A stretch of DNA of 64,000 nt from Paenibacillus sp. FSL H8-0079 (GTDB lineage Bacteria; Bacillota; Bacilli; Paenibacillales; Paenibacillaceae), in the NCBI RefSeq assembly GCF_037991315.1, contig NZ_CP150300.1:5890001-5954000 (forward strand). Direction: 5' to 3'. Position 1 is the first letter of the stretch. Every line of letters begins with the position of its first letter. The notes below the pieces were generated by a model. The model was not told the origin of the DNA. It did no database searches and worked only from the letters and a program-made list of their open reading frames with translations. This document shows positions 1-9,473 of this stretch, piece by piece. The translations under genes were made by a program, and so were the position numbers.

Positions 1-1016
1 AATTCGATACCATAGTCATCATTCCAAGCGGAGCGCATGCCATTATCTACGGTGGACAGATCTTTGATCGTTCGATCCGACTCCGCATAGGTAGGCTGGA
101 ATGAATTGAGCAGCGCCGCACGTTTGCCCAGGTCTTTATAATTCAGGGCTTCGTAATCCGCGAGGTACACATCATATTGACGACCTTCGCTCAGATACTG
201 GCGCATCTCCCACAACATGCCGTCTACATCTTTCACGATAATCCGTGCATAAGGCGTTTTGCCTTTCGACACCGCTTCACGATCCAGCACCGTATCTCCC
301 GATTGTTTGGCCTCCTGGACGAGTTGCTGCAACAAATCATCCGAATCCAGAGCCACATCCTGGTCACTGACATACACTTCAAGATAATAACTGTTGTCCG
401 CAGCGCCGAAAGTCATCATGCGCTCCTGCTCACCAGTCTGGAAAACCATAAGGTCTGCCGGATAGTTGATGGACCAACCGTAAAAACTGTTGCCGATTCT
501 GGTTTTACCTTCGTCCAAATGAATGCCATCCTCATCGTCCACCGAATCATCGGTTTGCAACAGACGAATCACCATTTCTCCCGAACTGTTTGGAGCAAGC
601 GTCGCTCCGATACCGGCAGCAACCGGACGAAGCGGGACCATGAGTACGCCATTTACCATCTTGGGAGCGGCACCCATCTCATGTTTCACACCATCCATCC
701 AAGCAATTGAACTCCCAATTGTTAGAGTCACCGTGTGCGGACCTTCCTTGATTTTGACGACATCATTTTTCTCCAGCCGGATTTCACTGCCAAATGCTTT
801 CTTGAATACACCGACAGGTACCATCGTAACACCCTTGATCTTGTACGGTTTGGCTATGGCCTGCTTATCGCCGTTAATGTAGGCGCTCGTGCTACCCGCT
901 TTGACTCGTAGTTCACTTGTCGTCAGATCAGACGCCCATACAGGCAGTGCCGCCCCAATAGTCAGCATCCCGGTTAATACACCTGTGCTCAGCACACGTA
1001 TCCATGACTTTTTCAT
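1..1016 (-). CDS. Exported stalk-domain (copper amine oxidase N-terminal-like) protein, C-terminus cut by window edge
   Basis: The gene runs leftward off the window, so about 338 N-terminal residues are visible. It opens MKKSWIRVLSTGVL, a typical signal peptide ending near ALPVWA. Residues about 35-155 contain two copies of the stalk motif seen in Paenibacillus surface proteins (VTMVPVGVFKKAFG and VLMVPLRPVAAGIGA), the copper amine oxidase N-terminal-like fold. An acidic linker (DDSVDDEDG) follows, then a region of unknown function. ATG at 1016 is preferred because AGAGAGGA lies about 12 nt upstream; an in-frame ATG at 1040 lacks a ribosome site. It begins 47 nt after the S1C protease gene and is probably co-transcribed with it. 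Function unknown: an envelope protein with no visible copper-oxidase catalytic domain. Confidence 0.75.
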   Translation of the reverse strand, partial: MKKSWIRVLSTGVLTGMLTIGAALPVWASDLTTSELRVKAGSTSAYINGDKQAIAKPYKIKGVTMVPVGVFKKAFGSEIRLEKNDVVKIKEGPHTVTLTIGSSIAWMDGVKHEMGAAPKMVNGVLMVPLRPVAAGIGATLAPNSSGEMVIRLLQTDDSVDDEDGIHLDEGKTRIGNSFYGWSINYPADLMVFQTGEQERMMTFGAADNSYYLEVYVSDQDVALDSDDLLQQLVQEAKQSGDTVLDREAVSKGKTPYARIIVKDVDGMLWEMRQYLSEGRQYDVYLADYEALNYKDLGKRAALLNSFQPTYAESDRTIKDLSTVDNGMRSAWNDDYGIE

Positions 1017-1062
1017 TCCGTTCTTTCGTCCTCTCTCCATCCGGGTTGATCGCCGGGCTATA

Positions 1063-2229
1063 TTATTCATCATCTGCAAGGAACGCTTCATCTTCCTCGT
1101 CCTGAATGTCTGCGCGATCAGCAAGTACTAGCGTACGGGTTACGATATCGCCATCCGTTTGCATCAACAGCTTTACCTTTTGCCCAGGCAGATACGTTTT
1201 GAGCAACTCATTGATATCCACGACAGAGGACACACGTGTGCCAGCCACACTATAGATGACATCGCCCTCTTTGATTTTGGCTTTCTTCGCTTCAGGAGAC
1301 AGTATGCCCGTAATCGTTAATGGATCATCTGTAGGCAATCCCACAATAGCAGACCAGCTTTCTTCCAGCTGTAGCCCCAGACTCGCACGTTTTATTTTGC
1401 CATATTTAAAAAACTGATCGATGATATATTGAACGGTATCCACCGGAATCGAAAATCCCAAGCTTTCTACGCCGACCGCAGAGAATTTCATCGAGTTAAT
1501 ACCGACCACTTCACCCTTCAGGTTGACCAGCGGTCCTCCGCTATTCCCTGGGTTAATGGCCGTATCAGTCTGAATCAACCGGTAGGTCGCCTCAACACCA
1601 CGATTCAAGCCGCTAATTACCCCTACCGTTGCCGAGTTGCGCAATGAAAAGGAAATCGGTGTACCTATGGCGATTACCGTCTCGCCAACAGAGGTTTGTG
1701 AAGCTTTGGCGAAGCTCGCCGGTTTAAGTGCTTTGGCATTGATTTTGATTAACGCCAGATCACTTAGTGCATCACTGTATGTTTTCGTAATTTTGTATGT
1801 ATTGCCATCCGTCGTTACGACCACCGGATTCACTAATCCGTCGACCACGTGGGCATTCGTCACGATCCATCCGTTGGAACGAATGATGACCCCTGTACCA
1901 TGTGCAAGATTATAGCGGTCATCTGATGATGCACCTTCCTGCACTTCGGTAGATTTCCCAATAATGCCTACGACCGAAGGAGACACCTTTTCGATCACTT
2001 TGGGAATGGCTTCATTTCCCTTGTACGTGTACGTTCCGGATTTGGCATCATATTGTCCACTTCCACCAAATGCCTTGACCAGATCCTTGGTGTTCACATA
2101 GACTTGACCATCTACCACCTTCGCTTGCATTGCCGTTTTGGATTCAGCCGCACCAACCGTTGCCGCTACACTGATTGAGAGTACAGCAGCCATCAGTATG
2201 GCTATCCCCTTTTTACCCAACACGCTCAT
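1063..2229 (-). CDS. S1C-family (HtrA/DegP-like) serine protease with stalk-like N-domain and PDZ domain
   Basis: 388 residues. A signal peptide or anchor (about 1-28, ending VGAAES) is followed by a short stalk-like segment (about 37-70, VYVNTKDLVKAFG) resembling the neighbouring gene's domain. The trypsin-like protease domain has a complete triad: His127 (TNAHVVDG), Asp157 (SDLALIKI) and Ser230 (GNSGGPLV). A PDZ domain spans about 280-365 (EGDVIYSVAGTRV). The C-terminus is acidic. HtrA-type proteases degrade misfolded exported proteins; this one should act outside the membrane. The start has AGGTGA 5 nt upstream. Likely operon with the downstream stalk-domain gene, 47 nt away. The protease assignment is firm; its substrate is unknown. 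Confidence 0.9.
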   Translation of the reverse strand: MSVLGKKGIAILMAAVLSISVAATVGAAESKTAMQAKVVDGQVYVNTKDLVKAFGGSGQYDAKSGTYTYKGNEAIPKVIEKVSPSVVGIIGKSTEVQEGASSDDRYNLAHGTGVIIRSNGWIVTNAHVVDGLVNPVVVTTDGNTYKITKTYSDALSDLALIKINAKALKPASFAKASQTSVGETVIAIGTPISFSLRNSATVGVISGLNRGVEATYRLIQTDTAINPGNSGGPLVNLKGEVVGINSMKFSAVGVESLGFSIPVDTVQYIIDQFFKYGKIKRASLGLQLEESWSAIVGLPTDDPLTITGILSPEAKKAKIKEGDVIYSVAGTRVSSVVDINELLKTYLPGQKVKLLMQTDGDIVTRTLVLADRADIQDEEDEAFLADDE

Positions 2230-2333
2230 ATTCTCACCTGACCCTCTCTATACATCCTTCTTGCGCGACTCGACATCGGATTCATCGCTGAATCTATTCT
2301 CTCTTTCTCTCATCTGCAATTCCGGTATCCCTC

Positions 2334-2362
2334 AATGTATCATACAGAATCTGGATATACAA
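2334..2362 (-). promoter_or_regulatory. Candidate sigma-A promoter for the S1C protease gene
   Basis: On the minus strand TTGTAT (2357-2362) and TACATT (2334-2339) are separated by exactly 17 nt, about 105 nt upstream of the protease start. Each hexamer matches consensus at four of six positions. Inferred from sequence only. Confidence 0.4.
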
Positions 2363-2423
2363 TTGTTTTAAGTCCCTATTTTGGTAGAGAAGATAGAATC
2401 CTCTTCAATCGTTCAAACGAAAT

Positions 2424-2459
2424 GAAAAAAACACCCCCCATGTCTCTCTGGAAAGTGTT
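2424..2459 (-). terminator. Rho-independent terminator after the small membrane protein gene
   Basis: Minus strand: AACACTTTCC pairs with GGGGGGTGTT (10 pairs, three of them G-U) around a 10-nt loop, followed by seven T. It lies about 50 nt beyond the stop of the 2507-2719 gene. Confidence 0.7.
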
Positions 2460-2506
2460 CATTTGTACCACTATTGGCTTAAATTCCATTCACTTTAGCA
2501 GCATTC

Positions 2507-2719
2507 CTACTGAGCAAACCAACCGGTTATCATCGCATAGTCTGTCATCAGAAATACCAGTAGGCTGACTACTGCAAATCCGATCGCAAACAGATTCTTC
2601 TTCGGTGCCCGAAGGAGGCGAACGACTCCGATGAAAATCAGGATCGTAAATAAGATGACAAAAATATCAAATGCATTAAAATTCGATGTACTCGCCGTGG
2701 CAGCTTCTGCAAACAGCAT
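2507..2719 (-). CDS. Small two-span membrane protein (DUF2759-like)
   Basis: 70 residues. Residues about 17-35 (IFVILFTILIFIGVV) and 45-62 (IGFAVVSLLVFLMT) are hydrophobic spans separated by a basic loop (RLLRAPKKN), so the protein should sit in the membrane as a hairpin. Length and layout resemble the small DUF2759 proteins of Bacillus and Paenibacillus; that name is from memory and moderately sure. AGGAGGT lies 9 nt before the ATG, which strongly supports real translation, and a terminator follows, so it is probably monocistronic. No function is known. Confidence 0.7.
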   Translation of the reverse strand: MLFAEAATASTSNFNAFDIFVILFTILIFIGVVRLLRAPKKNLFAIGFAVVSLLVFLMTDYAMITGWFAQ

Positions 2720-3058
2720 GGATAGACAGACCTCCTCACCATAGTTGAACAGCTAACGCATACCCTAATATCTTCCTCTATGTTATCTGTACCCTGCTTG
2801 TAATGCAAGCCCTATCATCCATAAAAATGAAAAAAATCCAATTTGGTCGAATATTCCTGCAATGCTTGTCCCAACATATATGTAAACACTTTCACGAAAA
2901 CAAAATAGTACAGGGAAACCTCCTACATATCCCATAAAAATAAAACCCTTTCTGTCGGAAGCAGAGCACATCAGATCGTAATCCAATGTCTCACACTTCT
3001 CGAAAAGAAGGGCCTAGTCAATATCGTTAATTGTTCAATAATCTCTGACTACAAGGAC
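2720..3058. other. Intergenic gap between uvrA and the small membrane protein gene
   Basis: About 340 bp. It presumably contains the promoter of the small membrane protein gene and the 3' end of the uvrA transcript, but no convincing promoter, hairpin with U-tract or RNA gene was found. A 67-codon TTG-start frame on the minus strand (2783-2986) encodes hydrophobic stretches but has no ribosome site at its start; it is not called. Confidence 0.5.
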
Positions 3059-5917
3059 TTAGTCCACCAATTGCAGTGCCTTACTCCGCTCGGTATCCCG
3101 CTCCAGAACTGGCTTCAAGTACTTGCCTGTATAGGAAGCTTCCACTTTAATGATATCCTCAGGTGTTCCAGTTGCAACAATGGTTCCTCCACCGCTACCG
3201 CCTTCTGGGCCCAGATCGACAACATAGTCTGCCGTTTTGATCACATCCAGGTTATGTTCGATCACTAGCACCGATTCCCCAGAATCAACCAGACGGTGCA
3301 ATACAGTTAGCAAACGGTCGATATCATCGACATGCAAACCGGTTGTCGGCTCATCGAGGATGTAGATGGTTTTCCCCGTACTGCGGCGATACAACTCGGA
3401 AGCGAGCTTCACCCGCTGGGCCTCGCCACCGGACAATGTGGTTGCAGGTTGTCCCAGATTGATGTATCCCAGACCCACATCCATCAGCGTCTGCATTTTG
3501 CGATGGATCTTCGGAATGTTCTCGAAGAACTGGGTTGCATCTTCAACCGTCATTTCCAACACATCGGAAATGTTTCTGTTTTTATATTTCACTTCAAGCG
3601 TTTCCCGGTTATATCGTTTACCTTTGCAGACTTCACAAGGGACATAGACGTCAGGCAAGAAGTGCATCTCGATCTTGATAATGCCGTCTCCACGGCAGGC
3701 TTCACAACGTCCACCTTTGATGTTAAAGCTGAACCGGCCTTTCTTGTATCCACGTACTTTGGCTTCATTCGTCTGAGCAAACAAATCCCGGATATCATCA
3801 AAGACACCTGTGTACGTAGCCGGGTTGGAACGTGGTGTCCGCCCGATTGGCGACTGATCAATATCGATGACTTTATCGATATGCTCCAGACCACGAATCT
3901 CTTTATGCTGACCCGGACGTACCCGAGCACGGTTCAGATCACGTGCCAGCGTTTTGTACAGGATCTCATTGATCAATGTGGATTTACCTGAACCGGACAC
4001 ACCCGTTACCGCAGTAAACACACCCACAGGAATCTTCACATTCAGATTTTTCAGGTTATTTTCTTTGGCTCCGCGTACTTCCAGCCAGCGGTCTCCTACA
4101 CTTCTACGTTCTGCACGAATTGGAATAAATTTGCGACCACTCAGATATTGACCGGTTAACGAGTTCTCATCGTTCATGATCTCTTCCGGTGTACCCTGTG
4201 ACATGATGGTACCTCCGTGGATACCTGCACCTGGGCCAATATCAATAATATAGTCGGCAGCCATCATCGTATCCTCATCATGTTCAACCACGATCAGAGT
4301 ATTACCAATATCCCGCATATGCGCAAGTGTGGAGATCAGGCGGTCATTATCCCGTTGATGCAGACCGATACTCGGCTCATCCAGAATATATAGTACACCC
4401 ATCAGGCTGGAACCAATCTGTGTGGCCAGTCTGATCCGCTGCGCTTCTCCACCAGATAATGTTCCGGCAGCACGACTCAGCGTAAGGTAATCCAGACCAA
4501 CATTCACCAGGAAGCCGAGACGGCTGTTGATTTCTTTCAGAATAAGCTTGGCAATCGTCTGCTCTTTCTCCGACAATTCCAATGTATCGAAGAATCGACC
4601 AGCTTCACCAATGGACAAACTAGTCACATACGCCATGTTATGATCATTGATCGTAACCGCAAGACTCTCGCGTTTCAGACGCTGACCTTTACATGTACCA
4701 CAAGGCTTTGCACTCATGTAACCTTCAATAAATTCACGGATACCTTCAGATGCTGTATCCCGGTAACGACGCTCCAGGTTATTCACGATACCTTCAAAGG
4801 TAACCAGCGCTTCCTTCCGTTGTCCAAAATCATTCTCATAGCGGAAACGGATTTTCTCTGTACCTGTACCCTGCAACAACTTGTTCATCTGCTCAGCTGG
4901 CAGATCTTCGACAGGTACATTTTGCGGAATGTTGAAGTGCTCACATACTGACTTCAGGAACTGCGGATAATAGGTGGATGTTCCACCTGTCCAGGCATCA
5001 AAAGCACCATCTTCAATCGTCTTGCTGCGATCTGGTACGAGCAGATCAGGGTCAACGATCATTTTGACACCCAGTCCATCACAATCCGGGCAAGCTCCGA
5101 AGGGACTATTGAATGAGAACATCCGCGGCGCCAACTCTTCAATACTGAATCCGCACACCGGGCAGGCAAAGTTAGAACTGAAGCGTAGCTCTTCTTGACC
5201 CATAATGTCCACGAGTAGTTGTCCGCCGGACAAATTAAGTGCCGTTTCAATGGAGTCAGCCAAACGCGCCTGTACATCATCTTTAACGACGATCCGGTCA
5301 ACGACCACTTCAATCGTATGCTTCTTGTTTTTCTCCAATTGGATATCTTCTGACAGGTCACGCAGTTCCCCGTTCACCCGTACACGGACAAAGCCCTGCT
5401 TGGACACATCGGCAAATACACTTTTATGCTCGCCCTTACGGCCAGAGATAATAGGTGCCAAGATCTGCAACCGGGTACGCTCTGGGTATTGCATAATGCG
5501 GTCAACCATTTGTTCTACGGTCTGGGAGCTGATCTCCACGCCATGGTCTGGACAATGCGGATGACCCACACGTGCAAATAACAGACGCAGATAATCATAA
5601 ATTTCCGTCACGGTTCCTACCGTGGAACGTGGGTTACGGCTTGTTGTTTTCTGATCTATTGAAATGGCAGGAGATAATCCTTCGATGGAATCAACGTCCG
5701 GTTTCTCCATCTGTCCCAGAAACTGCCGTGCATAAGCTGACAATGATTCGACATAACGTCGCTGTCCTTCGGCATAGATGGTGTCAAAAGCCAGCGAGGA
5801 CTTGCCTGAGCCACTCAGGCCGGTCAATACAACAAAGCGGTCACGCGGGATCGTAATGTCGATGTTCTTCAGGTTATGCGCTCGTGCGCCTTTAATGACA
5901 ATGTTATCGCTCGCCAA
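3059..5917 (-). CDS. uvrA: UvrABC excinuclease subunit A
   Basis: 952 residues, full length for the family. UvrA is the damage-recognising ATPase of nucleotide excision repair and loads UvrB on distorted DNA. Two ABC-type nucleotide sites are visible: Walker [10 protein letters not shown] (about 33-41) and GVSGSGKST (about residue 640), each with a LSGGEAQR signature. Zinc-binding cysteine pairs appear at CPVC/CPDC (about 250-280) and CEAC/CEVC (about 735-765). The start codon is TTG (MASDNIV), with GAGAGGATG about 10 nt upstream; the ATG inside that ribosome site is out of frame. It lies downstream of uvrB in the same direction, as in the B. subtilis uvrBA operon, but the gap here is 597 bp and repeat-rich, so a separate promoter is possible. 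Confidence 0.98.
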   Translation of the reverse strand: MASDNIVIKGARAHNLKNIDITIPRDRFVVLTGLSGSGKSSLAFDTIYAEGQRRYVESLSAYARQFLGQMEKPDVDSIEGLSPAISIDQKTTSRNPRSTVGTVTEIYDYLRLLFARVGHPHCPDHGVEISSQTVEQMVDRIMQYPERTRLQILAPIISGRKGEHKSVFADVSKQGFVRVRVNGELRDLSEDIQLEKNKKHTIEVVVDRIVVKDDVQARLADSIETALNLSGGQLLVDIMGQEELRFSSNFACPVCGFSIEELAPRMFSFNSPFGACPDCDGLGVKMIVDPDLLVPDRSKTIEDGAFDAWTGGTSTYYPQFLKSVCEHFNIPQNVPVEDLPAEQMNKLLQGTGTEKIRFRYENDFGQRKEALVTFEGIVNNLERRYRDTASEGIREFIEGYMSAKPCGTCKGQRLKRESLAVTINDHNMAYVTSLSIGEAGRFFDTLELSEKEQTIAKLILKEINSRLGFLVNVGLDYLTLSRAAGTLSGGEAQRIRLATQIGSSLMGVLYILDEPSIGLHQRDNDRLISTLAHMRDIGNTLIVVEHDEDTMMAADYIIDIGPGAGIHGGTIMSQGTPEEIMNDENSLTGQYLSGRKFIPIRAERRSVGDRWLEVRGAKENNLKNLNVKIPVGVFTAVTGVSGSGKSTLINEILYKTLARDLNRARVRPGQHKEIRGLEHIDKVIDIDQSPIGRTPRSNPATYTGVFDDIRDLFAQTNEAKVRGYKKGRFSFNIKGGRCEACRGDGIIKIEMHFLPDVYVPCEVCKGKRYNRETLEVKYKNRNISDVLEMTVEDATQFFENIPKIHRKMQTLMDVGLGYINLGQPATTLSGGEAQRVKLASELYRRSTGKTIYILDEPTTGLHVDDIDRLLTVLHRLVDSGESVLVIEHNLDVIKTADYVVDLGPEGGSGGGTIVATGTPEDIIKVEASYTGKYLKPVLERDTERSKALQLVD

Positions 5918-5980
5918 TAGTATTCATCCTCTCAGTGTGTTAATCCAAACCTTTTTAAAGGCTTTTCGATCCCTCCCAAA

Positions 5981-6000
5981 CCCTCCCTTCCAAGGGAGGG
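5981..6000. repeat. Short perfect hairpin upstream of uvrA
   Basis: CCCTCCCTT and AAGGGAGGG pair perfectly around a 2-nt centre, about 65 nt upstream of the uvrA start. In the uvrA transcript this would form a stable leader hairpin. No U-tract follows, so it is not a standard terminator. Confidence 0.7.
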
Positions 6001-6096
6001 CCCCATAGGGCGCAGCCCTCTGGACACCCGAAAAAAGCGGTGCAATGGTGAGGAGTCGGGTCTTGCTATGTGAAGGGTGGTCGTGTGCCCGCGGCT

Positions 6097-6135
6097 CCAC
6101 ATAAGGTTCCGGCTCATTGCCGGAACCTTATGTGG
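6097..6135. repeat. Perfect 16-bp inverted repeat
   Basis: CCACATAAGGTTCCGG, a 7-nt loop, then the exact reverse complement. Neither strand has a following U-tract. It sits immediately before the tandem repeat. It could be a mobile palindromic element or a protein-binding or mRNA-stabilising hairpin. Confidence 0.8.
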
Positions 6136-6150
6136 CCGCTCTACTGCGAG

Positions 6151-6310
6151 GGGACGCTCTCGGCTTCGCATTGATCGCGACAAGTCGCCATTGCCTTCGG
6201 CTCGGCTCCAAGGTCAACACCGGAACGCTCTCGGCTTCGCCACGTTCGCGACAAGGTCGCCATTGCCTTTGGCTCGGCTCCAAGTTCGAGACCGGGATGC
6301 TCTCAGCTCT
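6151..6310. repeat. GC-rich tandem direct repeat, about 71-bp unit, two full copies plus a partial third
   Basis: Units at about 6151-6221 and 6222-6293 share CGCTCTCGGCTTCGC, CGACAAG, TCGCCATTGCCTT and GGCTCGGCTCCAAG at the same offsets. A third begins at 6294 and breaks down after about 15 nt. Divergence is by point changes. No coding potential is conserved between units. Confidence 0.75.
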
Positions 6311-6440
6311 CAGGGGGACACGACTCCCAAATGCTTTCCTATAAACCTTTTAACCAATTTCAACTTTTCTATCAGTATAGACCTGATTCCAAGATTTCAA
6401 CATCTCTTATTATCGGTAGATATAGATGATTTCCTTACTC

Positions 6441-6474
6441 AACAAGAGAACGGCCAATTGGCCGTTCTCTTGTT
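6441..6474. terminator. 34-bp perfect palindrome just downstream of uvrB, possible terminator
   Basis: AACAAGAGAACGGCC, AATT, then the exact reverse complement, 41 nt beyond the uvrB stop. The 15-bp stem with 4-nt loop fits a transcription terminator, but neither strand has a clear U-tract, so it may instead protect the uvrB 3' end from exonucleases or only partly terminate. Confidence 0.5.
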
Positions 6475-6514
6475 ACAGATATCTCTTTACTGGATCATAT
6501 GAATGAGCTGTACC

Positions 6515-8506
6515 TTATTCAGCGCGAAGTTCCAGCAACGCATCGCGAAGCTCGGCAGCACGCTCAAACTGCAGGTTTTTGGCTGCATCTTTCATCTCTA
6601 CCTCGAGGCGCTGAATAAGCGCCTGCCGATCTTTCTTCGACATCTTCTCGGCAGCGCCTGTGAGGTAGTCTTTCTTGGATTCAGCAACCTTGGTTGCCTC
6701 AATCACATCACGCACTTTTTTGCGAATCGTCTGTGGTGTAATTCCATGCTTCTCGTTGTACTCGATCTGAATCTCACGACGACGTTCGGTTTCCTTAATC
6801 GCCTTATCCATCGAATCGGTTACTTTATCACCGTATAGAATAACGCGACCCTCGCTGTTCCGTGCTGCACGGCCAATCGTTTGGATTAGTGAACGCTCGG
6901 AACGCAGGAATCCTTCTTTATCGGCATCCAATATGGCTACCAAGGATACTTCGGGCAGATCCAGACCTTCCCGGAGCAAGTTGATTCCGATTAGCACATG
7001 GAAAACGCCCAACCTTAAATCACGTAAAATCGCCATCCGTTCCAACGTTTTGATCTCGGAATGCAGGTAACGTACCTTGATTCCAATCTCTTTCAGATAA
7101 TCCGTCAGGTCCTCAGACATCTTCTTCGTTAATGTTGTAATCAACACACGCTCGTCTTTGGCAATCCGGTCGTTAATCTCACCGATCAAGTCATCGATCT
7201 GTCCCTTCGTTGGACGAAGTTCAATGATTGGATCAAGCAGACCGGTTGGACGGATAATCTGTTGAACCATCGTATCGGTATGCTCTATCTCATAAGGGCC
7301 TGGTGTGGCCGATACATAGATGATCTGATCCATCTTGCCTTCGAACTCATCGAATTTGAGTGGACGATTATCCAGCGCTGACGGCAGACGGAAACCATGC
7401 TCAACCAATACCGTCTTCCGCGCTTGGTCACCATTGTACATCGCACGGATCTGTGGCAGGGTCACATGAGACTCATCGACCACGATCAACATGTCATCCG
7501 GAAAGTAATCCATCAGTGTATATGGCGTATCGCCGCGTTCGCGGAAAGTCAGCGGACCGGAATAGTTCTCAATCCCCGAACAGAATCCGACTTCCTTCAT
7601 CATCTCGATATCGTATCGTGTGCGCTGCTCCAGTCGCTGAGCCTCCAGCAATTTCCCCTGTTCACGCAACGCTTCAAGACGCTCTTCCAGTTCACGCTCA
7701 ATGTTCACCAGCGCAACCTTCATCGTCTCTTCTTGCGTTACAAAGTGAGACGCCGGGAAGATGGCAATATGTTCACGTTCGCCAATCAGTTCACCGGTTA
7801 ATACGTCGATCTCCGTAATTTTCTCGATCTCATCACCGAACAATTCAACCCGAATCGCATGTTCGCCCTTGGAGGCAGGGAAGATCTCCACAACATCCCC
7901 ACGGACACGGAATGTACCCCGCACAAAGTTAATATCGTTACGTTGATACTGGATCTCTACCAGTCGGGATAAAATCTGATTACGTGGTTTCTCCATGCCT
8001 ACCCGGAGTGACAGCAACATGCTGGAATACGAATGCGGTGAACCCAAACCATAAATACAGGATACACTCGCTACAATGATGACATCCCTGCGCTCAAACA
8101 ACGAACTTGTCGCTGCATGCCGCAGTTTGTCGATCTCTTCATTAATACTTGAATCCTTCTCGATATACGTATCGGAGGAAGGAATATATGCTTCTGGCTG
8201 AAAATAATCGTAATAACTGACGAAATACTCAACCATGTTGTTAGGAAAAAAATCTTTGAACTCACTTGCCAGCTGCGCTGCCAGCGTTTTATTGTGCGCA
8301 ATAATCAGCGTTGGCCGTTGCAGCTGAGCTATGGTCTGTGCAATGGTGAATGTCTTACCCGTACCCGTTGCACCCAGCAGAGTCTGATACCTTTTCCCCT
8401 CCTGAACACCCTTCACCAATTCTTTAATGGCTGCAGGCTGATCACCTTGGGGAGAAAACTCTGACTCGATTTCGAACGTTTTGTCGCTCATTATAATATC
8501 GCTCAT
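6515..8506 (-). CDS. uvrB: UvrABC excinuclease subunit B
   Basis: 663 residues, normal for the family. UvrB is the helicase-like core of nucleotide excision repair: it verifies damage after loading by UvrA, then recruits UvrC. Walker A is GATGTGKT with Lys51; the DESH Walker B and helicase motif VI (QTIGRAARN) are present. The C-terminal UVR domain (last 35 residues, FERAAELRD) binds UvrC. The first ATG is chosen because GGTGAGA lies 7 nt upstream; a second ATG five codons later has only a weak site. It has its own promoter with a LexA-like box and is divergent from motA. Confidence 0.98.
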   Translation of the reverse strand: MSDIIMSDKTFEIESEFSPQGDQPAAIKELVKGVQEGKRYQTLLGATGTGKTFTIAQTIAQLQRPTLIIAHNKTLAAQLASEFKDFFPNNMVEYFVSYYDYFQPEAYIPSSDTYIEKDSSINEEIDKLRHAATSSLFERRDVIIVASVSCIYGLGSPHSYSSMLLSLRVGMEKPRNQILSRLVEIQYQRNDINFVRGTFRVRGDVVEIFPASKGEHAIRVELFGDEIEKITEIDVLTGELIGEREHIAIFPASHFVTQEETMKVALVNIERELEERLEALREQGKLLEAQRLEQRTRYDIEMMKEVGFCSGIENYSGPLTFRERGDTPYTLMDYFPDDMLIVVDESHVTLPQIRAMYNGDQARKTVLVEHGFRLPSALDNRPLKFDEFEGKMDQIIYVSATPGPYEIEHTDTMVQQIIRPTGLLDPIIELRPTKGQIDDLIGEINDRIAKDERVLITTLTKKMSEDLTDYLKEIGIKVRYLHSEIKTLERMAILRDLRLGVFHVLIGINLLREGLDLPEVSLVAILDADKEGFLRSERSLIQTIGRAARNSEGRVILYGDKVTDSMDKAIKETERRREIQIEYNEKHGITPQTIRKKVRDVIEATKVAESKKDYLTGAAEKMSKKDRQALIQRLEVEMKDAAKNLQFERAAELRDALLELRAE

Positions 8507-8595
8507 TGCCGTATCTCACCCTATCGTCTAAAATAATAGTCACTATATATTGTCGAAGTTCCCCGAATTTTCATATGGGAAAACTTATAGTAATA

Positions 8596-8609
8596 GGAAT
8601 ATTTGTTCC
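8596..8609 (-). promoter_or_regulatory. Candidate LexA (SOS) box at the uvrB start of transcription
   Basis: Minus strand GGAACAAATATTCC matches 12 of 14 positions of the Bacillus LexA box (CGAACRNRYGTTYC). It overlaps the expected +1 of the promoter at 8616-8644, where a bound repressor would block transcription. B. subtilis uvrBA is SOS-controlled, so a site is expected here. Confidence 0.5.
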
Positions 8610-8615
8610 CGTTTA

Positions 8616-8644
8616 ATTATACCTCGTTCGTTTTAGTGATGCAA
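8616..8644 (-). promoter_or_regulatory. Sigma-A promoter of uvrB
   Basis: Minus strand TTGCAT (8639-8644), 17-nt spacer, perfect TATAAT (8616-8621). It lies in the 169-bp gap divergent to motA, about 110 nt upstream of the uvrB ATG. Confidence 0.65.
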
Positions 8645-8675
8645 ACGTGAAATGAAGATAGGAGTGGGTTAATTT

Positions 8676-9473
8676 ATGGATATTGCGACACTTATCGGTA
8701 TTATTGCCGGAATTGCCGCAGTCATTAGCGGTTTTTTGTGGGAAGGCGGTCAATTGTCCGGTCTCATGCAAAAAACGGCTGCTTTAATTGTATTCGGTGG
8801 AACGATTGCTGCTGTGGTTGCCAGTTTCCCAGCGCATCGTCTGCGTACGATTCCAGCTGCCCTGCGTATGGCTTTTGGACGTAACAATAATGAATCAGAC
8901 TTGTGGGTTGAAGAACTGGTCGAGATGTCTTCCATTGCGCGCCGTTCAGGTGTGCTTGCATTGGAACGCAAGGTTATGGATCATCCGCATCCATTTTTGC
9001 AAGACGGTATTCAGATGGTTGTCGATGGTACCGATCAGGATGTGGTTCGCCAGATCCTGGAGATGGAGATTGACTCAATTGAACAAAAACATGATGGATA
9101 TGCCAAAATATTCGAATCCGCTGGTGGGTACGCACCAACCATGGGGATCATCGGAACCGTGATGGGACTTATTCAGGTACTTGGCAGTTTGACCGATCCA
9201 ACCGGACTCGGACCTGCCATTGCTGTTGCCTTTACCGCAACCCTGTATGGGGTCGCCAGTGCCAATCTTATCTTTTTGCCCATTGCCTCCAAGATCAAAT
9301 CCAGAGGTGCCGACGAAGTGCAGACCATGGAAATGCTTCTCGAAGGTGTCCTTGCCATTCAGAACGGTGAGAATCCCCAGCTTGTACGCAAAAGACTGGA
9401 GTCCTTCACCCTCACGCATCGTCAGCACATACGCCCTCTAGCAAAGGAGGGATTGGATGAGTCGGCGCAGTAA
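8676..9473 (+). CDS. motA: Flagellar motor stator protein MotA (MotA/MotP family)
   Basis: 265 residues with four membrane spans: two near the N-terminus (about 4-20 and 33-50), a cytoplasmic domain, then two around 150-215. The conserved GPAIAVAFTATLYGV segment carries the proline of the ion path. With MotB it forms the ion-conducting stator that drives flagellar rotation. AGGAGTGG lies 7 nt before the ATG. Its last 17 nt overlap motB, a translational coupling typical of stator pairs. The C-terminal segment EGVLAIQNGENPQ and the VDGTD motif resemble Bacillus MotP (sodium type) as much as MotA, so ion choice is open. Confidence 0.9.
   Translation: MDIATLIGIIAGIAAVISGFLWEGGQLSGLMQKTAALIVFGGTIAAVVASFPAHRLRTIPAALRMAFGRNNNESDLWVEELVEMSSIARRSGVLALERKVMDHPHPFLQDGIQMVVDGTDQDVVRQILEMEIDSIEQKHDGYAKIFESAGGYAPTMGIIGTVMGLIQVLGSLTDPTGLGPAIAVAFTATLYGVASANLIFLPIASKIKSRGADEVQTMEMLLEGVLAIQNGENPQLVRKRLESFTLTHRQHIRPLAKEGLDESAQ

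Larger units (their letters stand above)
5918..6514. other. Repeat-rich uvrB-uvrA intergenic region
   Basis: 597 bp without a credible gene. It holds three strong inverted repeats (5981-6000, 6097-6135, 6441-6474) and a GC-rich tandem direct repeat of about 71 bp (6151-6293 plus a partial third unit). Short frames here are driven by the repeats and lack ribosome sites. Confidence 0.75.

Noticed and set aside
2783..2986. 67-codon minus-strand frame with hydrophobic stretches
   Set aside because: TTG start with no ribosome site at a proper distance; the only AGGAGGT in it lies internally. Not supported as a gene.
5932..6183. Short frames in the uvrB-uvrA gap
   Set aside because: They arise from GC-rich repeats, differ between repeat units and have no ribosome site.
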